A model generated the notes under the pieces. It ran no database searches. It worked only from the letters and a program-made list of their open reading frames with translations, and had not been told where the DNA came from. Position numbers and translations under genes: made by a program. Shown here piece by piece: positions 33,145 through 44,135 of a stretch of DNA of 64,000 nt. Numbering within the stretch: the stretch's first letter is position 1; each line of letters opens with the position of its first letter. The DNA comes from Manduca sexta (lineage: Eukaryota > Arthropoda > Insecta > Lepidoptera > Sphingidae): contig NC_051118.1 of the NCBI RefSeq assembly GCF_014839805.1, positions 10,842,391 to 10,906,390 of the forward strand, read 5' to 3'.

Positions 33145-34115
33145 TAGGCCAATCTCCTCATTACCAATAATGTCATAATTATTTGAAAAACTTCTATTAA
33201 AAAAAAACCTATTGTTAAAAAAATGGAACTTAATACCCAACTATCAATTCGGCTTTAGAGAAAAATATTATACAATAGATACAGTACTATACTGAATAAC
33301 TACTATTATAGAAAGAGCTTTAGAAGAGAAAAACGTTTGTTCGACAGTTTTCCTAGACGTGGCAAAATCATTTGACAAAGTATGGCACCTCGGCCGCAAA
33401 TGCAAACTAAGAAATACGCTGCCGAAGCAGTTTTCTGTAATTTTGGAATCTTATATTTCTGAGAGAATGTTTCGAATGAAACAAAGACTATGTTCGGAAA
33501 TTAAACATATAGGAGTACCACAGGGTAGCTAAGGTAGGTAGGTAGTGTACTAGGTCCTGTAAATATTATACACCAGTGACATTTCTAAAATGAATCACAA
33601 TACAATTGCAACCTTTGCAGACTATACAACAATTATGGCTACAGGTTCGACTCACGAAGAAGCGCTGGATAAAGTACAGAACTGTCAACAGCATCTCCAA
33701 CTGGACTGAAAAATGACGCCTAAAAATAAACGAATCAAAAATCCATTCATGTAGATTTCACCAACAAAAGGCCAAATTATCAGCCTGTGTATATGAATGG
33801 TCAAAACTTAAGAATATGAAAATACTGCCAAGTACTTAGGCATGACTCTTGATGCAAAGCATCGCTGGAAGGCTCATGTCAAAAAGAAACGCGATGAATT
33901 GGAAATTCACTGCAAAAAGATGCATTGGCTTCTTGGTAAACACTCTTCGTTGGCAGTACACAACATAGTACTTTTATATAAACAATTCCTAATGCCAGTA
34001 TGGATTTATGGTATACTGTTGTGGGGTTGTACCAAACAAAACAATATACAGCGATTCCAAAAGAAAGTACTTAGAGGTATTGCAACTCCCCTTGGTACGT
34101 AAGATATGAAGATTT
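33145..34115 (+). mobile_element. Jockey-like non-LTR reverse transcriptase fragment
   Basis: Reverse transcriptase blocks in order, in several frames: a QFGFRE-like start, TVFLDVAKSFDKVWH, IGVPQGS, a FADYTT variant of the FADD box, AKYLGMTLD, then WIYGILLWGC and IQRFQKKVLRGI. Frameshifts and stops throughout. It has a 16-bp slippage (TAGGTAGGTAGG) at 33531-33547 that the block B copy at 48830-49800 lacks. Confidence 0.85.
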
Positions 34116-34179
34116 TCATCGGGACCTCAAAGTGTACTTCGTTACGAATATTGTAAATTAATATGTGTTTTCCGAGCTA

Positions 34180-34347
34180 TTACACCGCTAACCTTCTGAC
34201 TCAGAGCTGCGACTGAATATTTTTTATAAATAAAAAGCCAGTCACAATTATTTTTTAAGCCCGACCCGTGATCCGAACCCAGGATCTCAGTGCGATAGTC
34301 GTCCTCGTATCGCGAACGCATTACAACTACGCGACCGGGGCAGTCTA
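34180..34347 (-). mobile_element. SINE family 2 fragment
   Basis: On the minus strand, GACTGCCCCGGTCGCGTAGT and a B box GGTTCGGATCA, then the body up to AGTCGCAGCTCTGAGTC. Block B copy at 49856-50020. Confidence 0.7.
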
Positions 34348-34394
34348 TTTCTAAACAAAAAAGCAGAAAATAAGTAATAAAAATAATTTTAACA

Positions 34395-34640
34395 AAAAAT
34401 TAAACCGCCTTCAAAAACCACTCAAAACCAAAAAATAATTTAACATAACTGGTATATACTGGATAACAAATTTGGAATCGGTGCCTAATTAAAATTACTA
34501 GTAAACCTAGATAAAAACATTAACTAAAAACTTTGTAACAAATTATTAAACCGCATTTAAGGCTTACTAAAAACCAAAACAATATTTAATATTACCTATA
34601 ATATACTGGTTACCAATTATGAAGTCGGCGACTTATTCAA
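34395..34640. repeat. Two fragments of the AAACCGCCTT repeat family
   Basis: Two successive partial copies (AAACCGCCTTCAAAAACCAC... and AAACCGCATTTAAGG...) in tandem. Block B copy at 50078-50290. Confidence 0.55.
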
Positions 34641-35191
34641 TTTATACATTGTTTTCGTATATTAGCTAGCATATCCATAATTTTTTTAGTTCAAAATCTC
34701 ATAGCAACAATCAGTTGCGTAGTCGCGGCGTGCGTGTTATGCTATGAGGTTTGAACAAGCTCACATAGATCTAACTCCGCTCAGACGATATAGCTAGTAC
34801 TTCAAAATGGCGTCCATTAACAAGCCCCGTAGCTCACTGATCTATCTATTATCGAAAAAGCAGATAAGCCAATAAATTAATAAGAAATTAGATGTGGCAC
34901 GTATTACATGGCGACGTCTAACTTCGTTTACACCTATACTATTTTCTAGAATTGTTCCAATAATTGTGTTTCACCCATTGTTTCAAATTTGTTATTTGCG
35001 ATCACTATCGTATTTCAGTTTTAAGAGCAATATAAAAAATACTGAATAGTTATTTAAAAAACTTGACACCTACGTAGTGTATTGAGGCGACGTAATGCAA
35101 TACCTACCATTAAGTATTATCTATACTTCGAACATAACTACTGTTGTTCTATACTGAAAAAAAAAGTTATAAAACGTTTTATTATGAAACA

Positions 35192-35392
35192 GCGGCGATA
35201 GCCTAGTTGGGTATGGAACGGACTGTCGAGACGAATATCCGCAGGTTTTCGCTTGCTTTAACGGTGAAGGAAAACATCGTGAGGAAACCTGCATACCTGA
35301 GAAGTTCTCTATAAGAAATTCGAAGATGTGTGAAGTCTACCAATCCGCACTAGGCCAGCGTGGTGAACTAAGGCCTAATCCCTCTCAGTAGA
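35192..35392 (+). mobile_element. SINE family 1, internally deleted
   Basis: It has the GCGGCGATAGCCTAGTTGGG head, then jumps from CCGCAGGTT to TCGCTTGCTTTAACGGTGAA and ends at CCTCTCAGTA. Block B copy at 50847-51045 shares the same deletion. Confidence 0.8.
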
Positions 35393-35544
35393 CCTATCAT
35401 ATATTGAGACCGAATTTTTCTGTTTGCAGTGAAAATTAAACACGTATTTTCAAACCAAGAAACGTTGTCATGTAATCGAAACATATAATGAAATATTAAT
35501 TTTATTATTGTTCATCAAACGGTACGTCATAAACCGACTAATTA

Positions 35545-35623
35545 CAAAAGAAATTAGTTACCAGTTATATAAGATTAAAATCGATTATGAAATCAGTATG
35601 TCACTAAGATTGGTGAACTGCAG
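35545..35623 (+). promoter_or_regulatory. 30K promoter type II: TATA, initiator and leader exon
   Basis: TATATAAG at 35566 and an arthropod initiator TCAGT at 35593-35597 (A at 35595, 29 nt from the TATA start). The leader exon ends at CTGCAG|GTGAGT (35623). A conserved box AAAAGAAATTAGTTACCAG lies directly before the TATA and recurs at 51211 and, with one change, at the minus-strand genes near 55540 and 61265. Confidence 0.82.
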
Positions 35624-35843
35624 GTGAGTACAAAAAACAAAATATAATAATAAATGCATTTATGATTTCAAGGCTATCACATCACCTCATTAATAATTGA
35701 AGACGAACACTCTGCATCCACTTGGCCTTATTTCACTTTAAAATCAAGTCAGTGCAACACCCTTTTTCAAGCATGTTGGCGAACTGGTTTAGCCAAATTA
35801 TAGCTCCTTAATATATAATATTTTATTTGTCAGGATCATCACA

Positions 35844-36608
35844 ATGCTACGGATAGCGCTGTTCCTGACGGTCGCGGCACTCGCGTGCCATGCCGCTCCA
35901 ATCACTGACGACGAAGCTATCGACCAACTATACAAAAGTGTGATCATCGCCGACTACGAGACCGCTCTATTACAAAGTAAAAATCTCGTGAACGAGCAAA
36001 GGGGCATGATCATTTCGAAAACTGTTGACAAACTGCTTGAAAAGGACCCACAGGAGGTTATGTATTACGGGTACTATCTGTTTAACCACGACGCCCAAGA
36101 TATCGTCAAGAATTACTTCCCACTCGAATTCAGGATGATCTTCAGCCAGCTTACCGTCAAGCTCATCAACAAGAAATACAACATGGAGCTCAAAGTGGGA
36201 CTCAAGACTGATTCCGACGGCGAAAGGACCGTGTATGGTGATAGCGGTGACGTTGGCAATAGGGCAGTCTGGAAATTCATGAATGTCGACGCATCGGACA
36301 AGAAAGTCTACTTTAAAATCTACAACCCTAGCGATAACCAATTTCTGAAATCCGGAAATTCAGCTGATAGATTCGATGATCATCCGATTTACTCTTCTAC
36401 TAATTCTGACACTTTCAGACACCAGTGGTATCTTGAGCCAGTGGTGTTGGATAACGAGATCCTGTTCTACGTAATCAACCGGCAGTACAGCCAGCCCCTG
36501 AAGCTGGCCCAATCCACGGACTCGGATGGTGACCGTCAGGCGTATGGCCACGGCGGAGATCCGTCTGGCGCTCCTGAACGCTTCGGATGGAAGATTGAAC
36601 GTAGCTAA
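35844..36608 (+). CDS. 30K low-molecular-weight lipoprotein (locus 4)
   Basis: Intact 254-residue secreted 30K protein. Signal peptide MLRIALFLTVAALACHA, helical domain with LLQSKNLVNEQRGMIISKTV, then beta-trefoil with KTDSDGERTVYGDSGDVGNR, SDKKVYFKIYNPSDNQFLKS, NSDTFRHQWYLEPVVLDNE and SGAPERFGWKIERS. The ATG is 10 nt after the acceptor TTTGTCAG, and a 210-bp intron separates it from the type II leader. Poly(A) signal at 36642. It differs from its block B copy (51499) by Gly in YYGYYL and Leu in VVLDNE. Confidence 0.95.
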   Translation: MLRIALFLTVAALACHAAPITDDEAIDQLYKSVIIADYETALLQSKNLVNEQRGMIISKTVDKLLEKDPQEVMYYGYYLFNHDAQDIVKNYFPLEFRMIFSQLTVKLINKKYNMELKVGLKTDSDGERTVYGDSGDVGNRAVWKFMNVDASDKKVYFKIYNPSDNQFLKSGNSADRFDDHPIYSSTNSDTFRHQWYLEPVVLDNEILFYVINRQYSQPLKLAQSTDSDGDRQAYGHGGDPSGAPERFGWKIERS

Positions 36609-37074
36609 ACAATTCGATTATTTGGAAAAAAAATTAATTGAAATAAATGGCTGATTCAAGCATTATTTCTACTTTATTATTACAACTAGGCTATCGCCGC
36701 TTTTTTGTTATATTATTTATTTATATTATTTATTTATTAGGCGCAGAAACAATGTACAAAGATACTTAATCATCTAATATACAGTAGGTATACATAATAA
36801 CATTTTAAAATTTGTACACCGATAAAACCCGCGCACAACATTCAAATAGTATCGCTAAATTTTAATTAAAATGATAAAGGTACATACAAGATATAAATTT
36901 TAAAGTAGTTTTAAATTTTTTATATTTGTTTTAAAGTGGTAAATACTCTGGTGAAATATATCCAACTCCTTGCAGTGTTCATTGTAACAATTACACATAC
37001 GACGTAACGGACTATTATGTACTACATTGATCGTGGCTGCAGGTACTGAGAACAAATGTTGTTGTTGTGTATGC

Positions 37075-37143
37075 CATTGGGATTTGAACCTGCTTACATT
37101 CGTCTCGCCAGTCCGTTCCACAACCAACTAAGCTATCGCCGCT
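37075..37143 (-). mobile_element. SINE family 1, 5' fragment (block B)
   Basis: Copy of 23447-23516. Confidence 0.65.
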
Positions 37144-37602
37144 TACTATATAGTACCAATTACTATATACGTCTTCCGAAGCGCTGATCGAATTTCCAAA
37201 CAAAATTTTACTTTAACAAAAATCATTGCGTTAACGATACGATAACATAACATAAATGCGTGCTAGAGGCACTGTTCCATCTCTAGTCATCTTCGCATCC
37301 TATTAACCCCATTATACATTACATAGCAATATCAGAGAACAAGTAGCAACACTGATATAAACAGAATCGTTACCAAGCGACCGCGTTCAAACATTAAGTG
37401 ATGACGCCATTGCAAAAGAGGCAAGACGATAGAATAAGTGATGTACAGCACACTCTAAAAATTTTATTAACTTGTAAAAACATAATTTCTCAGTGATAGA
37501 CAGAAGTAGAAAGAAAATAAACCTACTTTCCTACGCTTACCGAAATATAGAGCGTAATATTTATCAGAAGAAAAAATTGTGGTGTAAAATAATAAGTGTA
37601 TA

Positions 37603-37715
37603 ATGAAGTCAGTGGAGACGATATTATTTGACGTGTCTAAAAATGAACAGTTCAAAATAAATGAGAATTATAAAATGCTACACAGAAAACTGAAGAGTAC
37701 GTGGAAAGTTGTTAT
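37603..37715 (+). pseudogene. IFT52-like first coding exon, copy 3 (open)
   Basis: Block B counterpart of 23979, without that copy's deletion: MKSVETILFDVSKNEQFKIN, ENYKMLHRKLKSTWKVV, and donor AT|GTAAGTC. This shows the deletion in copy 1 arose after the block duplication or is an assembly error. No later IFT52 exon follows. Confidence 0.6.
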
Positions 37716-38327
37716 GTAAGTCTTAAGCATAGTCTTTATTATCCTATTATTGCGTTAAATAACCCCGGACACAAAAAACCTCTTAAAAATAATCAAATAT
37801 GTGTTTGTCATTTAACTTCGTTATAAACCTCAAGCGTCCTCACATCGGGGGGCCGAGCCCCGAACCAGGGATATGAAGATATTTCTTTAGCGCCATATTA
37901 ACAACGTCAGCACCATCTATCTTAAAACTTCAAGTATTTTCTACAGGAATAAATAAACGGGATAAAAAGTAGCCGATACCATAATAGCAGGTTACTTCGG
38001 GCCAAGTATGTTACTGAGGGAAAATTACGTCGATGAATTGATAGACGTAAGTCGCTTTTGAAAGACCATCTGGAAATCTTTTAGAACAGGTCTACATCTA
38101 GCATTGGACTTTTGTGTGGCTGACGATGTCGATTATGACGACATCGGCACAAACAACAACAAAAAATTGCAAGTCAATGAGAGCAAGTTAAAATATAATC
38201 GGAAACATTATATAGGCATATAAAGATTGTTAGAAAAGGCTTAGGTCCTACATTATTTTTATACTGTTCGTTGTTTAACTGCCGATGATCTGCACATCAT
38301 TATACTATTTCTTTCTTTCATCTTTCT

Positions 38328-38567
38328 TCAGCCTTCATCTACCCAATGATGAGTAAGGCCATCTTCCATATTTCGCCAACTAGTGCCGTTGGGATTTTCG
38401 CATCCAGTCTTTCCCGGTCGTCCGAATGACGTCGTAGGTCCATTTTCGCGGCTCCCCACGTTCCTGTGCCCAGTTATTGGCCTCCATTCTAGTACCTGCC
38501 TCCCCCGTCGGCCATCTGATGTGCAGCTTATGTGGCCTGCCCATTTTGTATCAGGTAAAAATTGCAG
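38328..38567 (-). mobile_element. LINE ORF2 C-terminal fragment (block B)
   Basis: Block B copy of 24701-24940, same reading. Confidence 0.6.
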
Positions 38568-39001
38568 TTCTTTTTCACATAAGCGTCCTACAAGAATCAC
38601 TAATACAAGTTTTATGATTTGAAATATGCACATCTTTTATTCAGTATTTTTTGTATCGGTGGTAATTAAGAATTAATAACATTATTATTAGGAAGATACA
38701 CCCTTAACTATTAATAATAAAAAAAAAATACGAATACTACAGTGAATTTTATGTACAAAAATGGTAAATTTTGACTTAATAATAAAAAATAGTCGCAACT
38801 TTACAATCCTTACAAACTTTACAATTTAATTTTATTTTCTATTAGGTAATAAACCATCACTAATACGAAAGGATTTTTAGGTTACTTAATTCTGTTTGAA
38901 ATGGTTTCAGAACTGTGTATAGTATAAAAAATAATAGTAAAAATACTTGAATCACCTGTTTATTTCAAAAAAAATATCTCCAACATCATTATTACAATTG
39001 T

Positions 39002-39768
39002 TTAGTAACGCACAATCTTCCATCCGAAGCGTTCAGGAGCGCCCGACGAATCCCCGCCGTGTCCATAAGCCTGGCGGTCGCCATCCAAGTCATTTGATTG
39101 GGCCAGCTTCAGGGGCTGGCTGTACGCCCGGTTGATGACGTAGAATAGGAAGCTCCCTTATTGTACACCACTGGCTCAAGGTACCACTGGTGTCTGAATG
39201 TGTCAGAGTTAGTAGATGAGTAAATCGGATGGTCATCGAATCTATCAGCTGAATTGCCAGATTTCAGAAATTGGTTATCGTTAGGGTTGTAGATTTTAAA
39301 GTAGACCTTTTCGTCTGATGCCTCGTTAAATTTGAATTCCCAGGCTGCCCTCTCGCCAACCTGACCGCAGTCGCCATACACAGTCCTTTCATTGTCGGAA
39401 TCAGTGCTAAGTCCTACTTTGAGCTCCATGCTGTATTTCTTGTTGATGAGCTTGACGGTAAGCTGGCTAAAGATCATCCTGAATTGTAGCGGGAAATAAT
39501 TCTTGACAATGTCTTCGGCTCCATTGTTCCACAGATAGTACGCGTAATACATAACCTTCTTTTGGTTCTCGTCGAGCAGTTTGTCAACAGTTTTCGAGAT
39601 GATTCTGCCTTTCTGCCTGTTTACGAGACTTTTACTCTGTGATAGAGCAGTCTTGTAGTCGGCGATGGTCACACTTCTGTATAGAGGCTCGACAGCTGCA
39701 TCGTCAGAGGAAGGAGCGGCGTGGCACGCGAGCGCCACGAGCGTCAGCAGCAGCGTTATACGTAGCAT
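39002..39768 (-). pseudogene. 30K lipoprotein, frameshifted (locus 5)
   Basis: Block B twin of the gene at 25373 and identical in protein for about the first 203 codons. It then carries two extra bases close together (GGAAGCTCCCTT at about 39147-39158, against GGAGCTCCTT). The shifted frame stops at 39109, giving 219 residues and losing the SGAPERFGWKI end, which is still present in the old frame down to a TAA at 39002. The promoter (40408-40465), leader intron (39779-40407) and ATG (39768) are intact. It is either a very young pseudogene or an uncorrected assembly error; the clustering of two single-base insertions favours error. Confidence 0.85.
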
Positions 39769-40407
39769 TGTGGTGATCCTGCGAAGCAATAATGATTGTC
39801 AAATATCATCTTGTATCTTTGTTATCGTCATAAGCATCTTTAAAAATAAGTGATTCCTAATTCTTCAAAACTTTTTGCAGGTTAAAATAAATGAGAAACT
39901 ATTTTATATTACAACGGTGACCATAACGTAACGGAGCGATTATTATGTAATTTTCACGAGTCGCACGTGATTGGGTGCTCAGAACAATAAGTAACCGTAC
40001 AGAAAGTCTCTTTTTTAAGAGAACTCAAATTTTTGCTAGCGTTTTAGTTAGAAAAAAACCTAAATGGGCGAATTTTGAATGGATGTATTTAGTTGATTCT
40101 CTTGACGCATTTTATTTTTATAGATTTATTACAAACAAATTAAATATGCATTATAATCGAATTTTAAACACATTTGACAAATAGACGTCTATTTCCTAGC
40201 AATATTGATTATGTTGTCCAGTTTTATATTGTACATAGATACCTTTTCATAGGTAGGCAGACTACCATTTCGTCCTACCCGGGATTCGAACCCTAAAACC
40301 TTAACACAATAGTCGTACCACGTGCACAATACTTGTACTCCACTAAGGCAGTCCTTAATATTGAATAATTAATATTTATTATATATTAGTATAATACAGA
40401 TGCTTAC

Positions 40408-40465
40408 CCAGAATCCTCCGAGCGTAGAATGACACCGAACGTACTACACGCTCAGCTCTTTTATA
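40408..40465 (-). promoter_or_regulatory. 30K promoter type I: TATA box plus leader exon
   Basis: Block B copy of 26777-26834, with TATAAAAG at 40465 and donor at 40407. Confidence 0.8.
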
Positions 40466-40610
40466 TTCATTTCAGAGGTCAATAGATTATCAATACCTAA
40501 AAAATTACAGTTGTGTAATCTATGAATACATACCTAGATAATAAAATCGTAGGATTTTGGCGTCTGTCAATTAAATATTTTTGAATATAAATGTAGGGAG
40601 ACGTGATTAA

Positions 40611-41738
40611 TCTATACTATTATATAAAGCTGAAGAGTTTGTTTGTTTGTTTGTTTGTTTGAACGCGCTAATCTCAGGAACTACCGGTCCAAATCGAAAA
40701 ATTCTTTTTGCGTTGGATAGCCCTTTGTTCGTGGAGTGCTATAGGCTATATATCATCACGCTATACCCAATAGGAGCGGAGCAGTAATGGCTAATCTCAG
40801 GAACTACCGGTCCAAACTGAAAAATTCTTTTTGCGTTGGATAGCCCTTTGTTCGTGGAGTGCTATAGGCTATATATCATCACGCTATACCCAATAGGAGC
40901 GGAGCAGTAATAGCTAATCTCAGGAACTACCGGTCCAAATTGAAAAATTCTTTTTGCGTTGGATAGCCCTTTGTTCGTGGAGTGCTATAGGCTATATATC
41001 ATCACGCTATACCCAATAGGAGCGGAGCAGTAATGGCTAATCTCAGGAACTACCGGTCCAAACTGAAAAATTCTTTTTGCGTTGGATAGCCCTTTGTTCG
41101 TGGAGTGCTATAGGCTATATATCATCACGCTATATTCAATAGGAGCGGAGCAGTAATGGCTAATCTCAGGAACTACCGATTCGAACTGAAAAAATATTTT
41201 TGTGTTGGATAGCCCTTTGTTCGTGAAGTGCTATAGGCTATATATCATCACGCTATGACCAATAGGACCGGAGCAGTAATGGCTAATCTCAGGAACTACC
41301 GGTCCAAACTGGAAAAATCTTTTTGCGTTGGATAGCCCTTTGTTCGTGGAGTGCTATAGGCTATATATCATCACGCTATATCCAATAGGAGCGGAGCAGT
41401 AATGAAACATGTTGCAAAACCGGGGAAAATTATAAGTTTTGAGAGCTCCCGTTGCCTGCGCTACGTAAACGGTTAAAGCTATGCAACAATGATGTATGAC
41501 GGGATTGTTCAACTTTAAAAGTTCTAAAAAATATATTATAAAACAAAGTCCCCCGCTGCATCTGTCTGTCTGAACGTGTTAAACTCAAAACTACCCAACG
41601 TATGAAGATGAAATTTGGTATGGAGATAGTTTGAGACCCTGGGAAGAACATAGGCTCCCGGGAAACTACTACATTTATAACGGAAAACTTTAGCCTGAAA
41701 AACTTTATAACGCGTGCGGAGCCGCGGGCAAAAGCTAG
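40611..41738 (+). mobile_element. Complete non-autonomous Helitron
   Basis: 1128 bp from TCTATACTATTATATAAAGC to GCGGAGCCGCGGGCAAAAGC then TAG. The block A site (GATTAA^TAAACAT near 26980) is uninterrupted, proving insertion between A and T without target duplication, as Helitrons do. It has a hairpin-forming GC-rich segment 10-12 nt before the end, a (GTTT)n start and six ~123-bp tandem units. No Rep/helicase ORF, so it is mobilised in trans if at all. Confidence 0.92.
40667..41402. repeat. Six ~123-bp tandem units within Helitron
   Basis: GCTAATCTCAGGAACTACCG recurs at 40667, 40790, 40913, 41036, 41159 and 41281. Four units are nearly identical and the fifth is the most diverged. Confidence 0.92.
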
Positions 41739-42316
41739 TAAACATATAAAACCAATGGTTGAAAATTTTGTCTGTTTGCTGAAATGATAGAGTATCACGT
41801 CAAAACCACTTATCGTATGCAAAATCTAATTAAGTAAACATAATAAGCTTCATTCAGAGTATATAGAATAAGACAGTGAGACACCAAAACAAAAAACAGT
41901 TCCACTCACAAGACGGTACTTTTTTATCGATAGTTCATTTCGTCCGAGCTCCGACGAGAAAAAATAAAAAGGTAAATATACTAATGACCATTCATTTAGA
42001 GCTTTAAAGGCATTAAAATACACAGCTTAATAGAAAGAAATTATAAAAATAAAATGTGTTTTTTGAGTCAGTACCCTGCCCTAAGTAAACGGCCTTGACC
42101 ACTCGTTCCATACATTTACAGCACACGATTTACAGACAGGACTATGCAAAGATTTAAGATTATTTGTTTATGTAAAAACCAAATTTAAGTCTTTTTGATG
42201 AAATACATAATAAAAAATGATCCTTATAAAATTGTCTATCTTATATAAAAAAAAATATGTATAAGAAAATTAAACCGCCTTCAAAAACCACTTAAAACTA
42301 AACAATTATTTAACAC

Positions 42317-43317
42317 TAGCTTTTGCTCGCGGCTCCGCCCGCGTTATAAAGTTTTTCAGGCTAAAGTTTCCCATTATAAAAGTAATAGTTTCCCGGGAGC
42401 CTATGTTCTTCCCTGGGTTTCAAACTGTCTCCATACCAAATTTCATCTTAATACGTTGGGTAGTTTTGAGTTTAACACGTTCAGGCAGACAAATTCAGCG
42501 GGGGACTTTTGTTTTTATAATACATGTTTGTATAACTTTTAAGAGGAACAATCCCGTCATACATCATTGTTGCATAACTTTAACCGTTTACGCAGCGCAC
42601 GCAACAGAAGCTCTCAAAAATATTATATTTTCCCCGTTTTTGCAGCATGTTGAAACTGTTACTGCTCTGCTCCTATTGGTCATAGCGTGATGATATATAG
42701 CCTATAGCACTCCAGGAACAAAGGTCTATCCAACATAAAAATATTTTTTCAGTTCGAACCGATAGTTCCTGAGATTAGCCATTACTGAACCGCTCCTATT
42801 GGGTATAGCGTGATGATATAGCCTATAGCACTCCACAAACAAAGGGCTATCCAACACAAAAATAATTTTTCAGTTTGAACCAGTAGTTCCTGAGATTAGA
42901 GCGTTCAAACAAACAAACTCTTCAGCTTTATATAATAGTATAGAGTATAGATGTCGCAGTAGTCAAAGTTGCGTTAATGATGAAATGTGTATTCGTCTGC
43001 CAAGTTTGAATTTCCCGCCCTCCAAATTCGCCGCCCGGGGCACGGGCCCTGGCTTGCTTGCTTTTATATAATTTTAAGGCGAACATTTCCGTCATACATG
43101 ATTTCTGTGTAGCTTTAACCATTAAGGTTGTACACGCGGCGGAAGCTTAAAAAATGGAGTAACTTCTCCCGTTTTCCCAACATTTCCCTTCACTGCTCTG
43201 CTCCTATTAATTGTAGCGTGATGAAAAGTATACTATAACCAGCACAGGAGTATGACAAATAATTGTACCAAGTTTCGTTAAAATCCGTCGAGTAGTTTTT
43301 GTTTCTATAACGGTTAT

Positions 43318-43380
<63 letters not shown>

Positions 43381-43513
43381 AAAATTCTACTAATTGCATT
43401 TTTGGCATCAGTATCGATCCCTAATCACCCCCTGATAGTTATTTTGGAAATATATTTCATGTACAGAATTGACCTCTCTACAGATTTATTATAAGTATAG
43501 AAGATAGAAGATT
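42317..43513 (-). mobile_element. Composite (nested) Helitron insertion
   Basis: It interrupts the fold-back MITE that is intact at 27513-27743 in block A. The left edge is CTAGCTTTTGCTCGCGGC (a minus-strand Helitron 3' end) and the right edge reads on the minus strand as TCTTCTATCTTCTATACTTA. A second Helitron 5' end (TCTATACTCTATACTATT) lies inside at 42951, so one element probably landed in another. About two ~120-bp units at 42650-42905. Confidence 0.7.
43318..43381. repeat. (ACAG)n microsatellite
   Basis: About 16 tandem ACAG units with one interruption (ACGG), inside the composite Helitron. Confidence 0.95.
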
Positions 43514-43863
43514 ACAGGTATATACGGGTTACCGATTTGGAGTCGGTGACTAATTAAAATTAAACATTACCTATCTTCTTACATTTGTTAATTTATTTAA
43601 GTAGCATTTTTAATTAGACACCTACTCCGAAATTGTTATGTTAAAATACCTGTTACTTCCAAATTATTTTTTAATTTTTAGTGGTTTTTGAAAGCGTTAA
43701 TATTTTTTGGTAATTTACTTTATTTTTTGCTTTTTTGCGTTAGTATAAAATAGTCGTCTGTCGACGGCGTAATTGTTTTGCGCTCACGGTTCGACTATGG
43801 AGCTGAGGTTTACACCTCTGCCTGCCCCTCAAAAGGGGAAAAGGTATTATGCTTTATATATTA

Positions 43864-44135
43864 CTAGCTTTTGCTCGCGGCTTCGCGCGCATGAAAGAGC
43901 TTTCCAGGATATTTTTTTTTTCCGACTTACTTAATATGTATCATTATAATATGGCCAAATAACAAAAAACCATTATGAATTGTAGCCTGTGTGTTATTCT
44001 GATGTGTAACCAATGTTACTGTAAAGTTTCATCCAAATCAGTTCAGTAGTTTTTTTGTGAAAGAGGAACAAACATGCATACATACATCCGTACATCCAAT
44101 CTTCACAAACTTTCGCATTTATAATATTAATAGGT
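43864..44135 (-). mobile_element. Short Helitron (block B)
   Basis: Block B copy of 27907-28178. Confidence 0.7.

Larger units (their letters stand above)
23056..36683. repeat. Segmental duplication block A (13.6 kb)
   Basis: The block begins inside the SINE head at AACTAGGCTATCGCCGC and ends in the 3' flank of the 30K gene at 35844 (TTATTATTAC). From 36684 the sequence restarts with AACTAGGCTATCGCCGC, and block B follows collinearly. Contents: two minus-strand and one plus-strand 30K genes, two IFT52-like exons, and LINE, SINE and Helitron debris. Confidence 0.93.

Noticed and set aside
35970..36341. 123-codon antisense frame inside the 30K gene (and similar at 51625, 32018, 54799)
   Set aside because: It is the shadow of a GC-biased, well-conserved sense coding region and recurs wherever the sense gene is conserved.
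40667..41402. Regularly spaced repeats suggesting a CRISPR array
   Set aside because: Units are ~123 bp with the whole unit conserved, no variable spacers, and they lie within a eukaryotic Helitron.
43190..43408. Cysteine-rich repeat protein (CLSVCLSVCL...)
   Set aside because: Translation of an (ACAG)n microsatellite.
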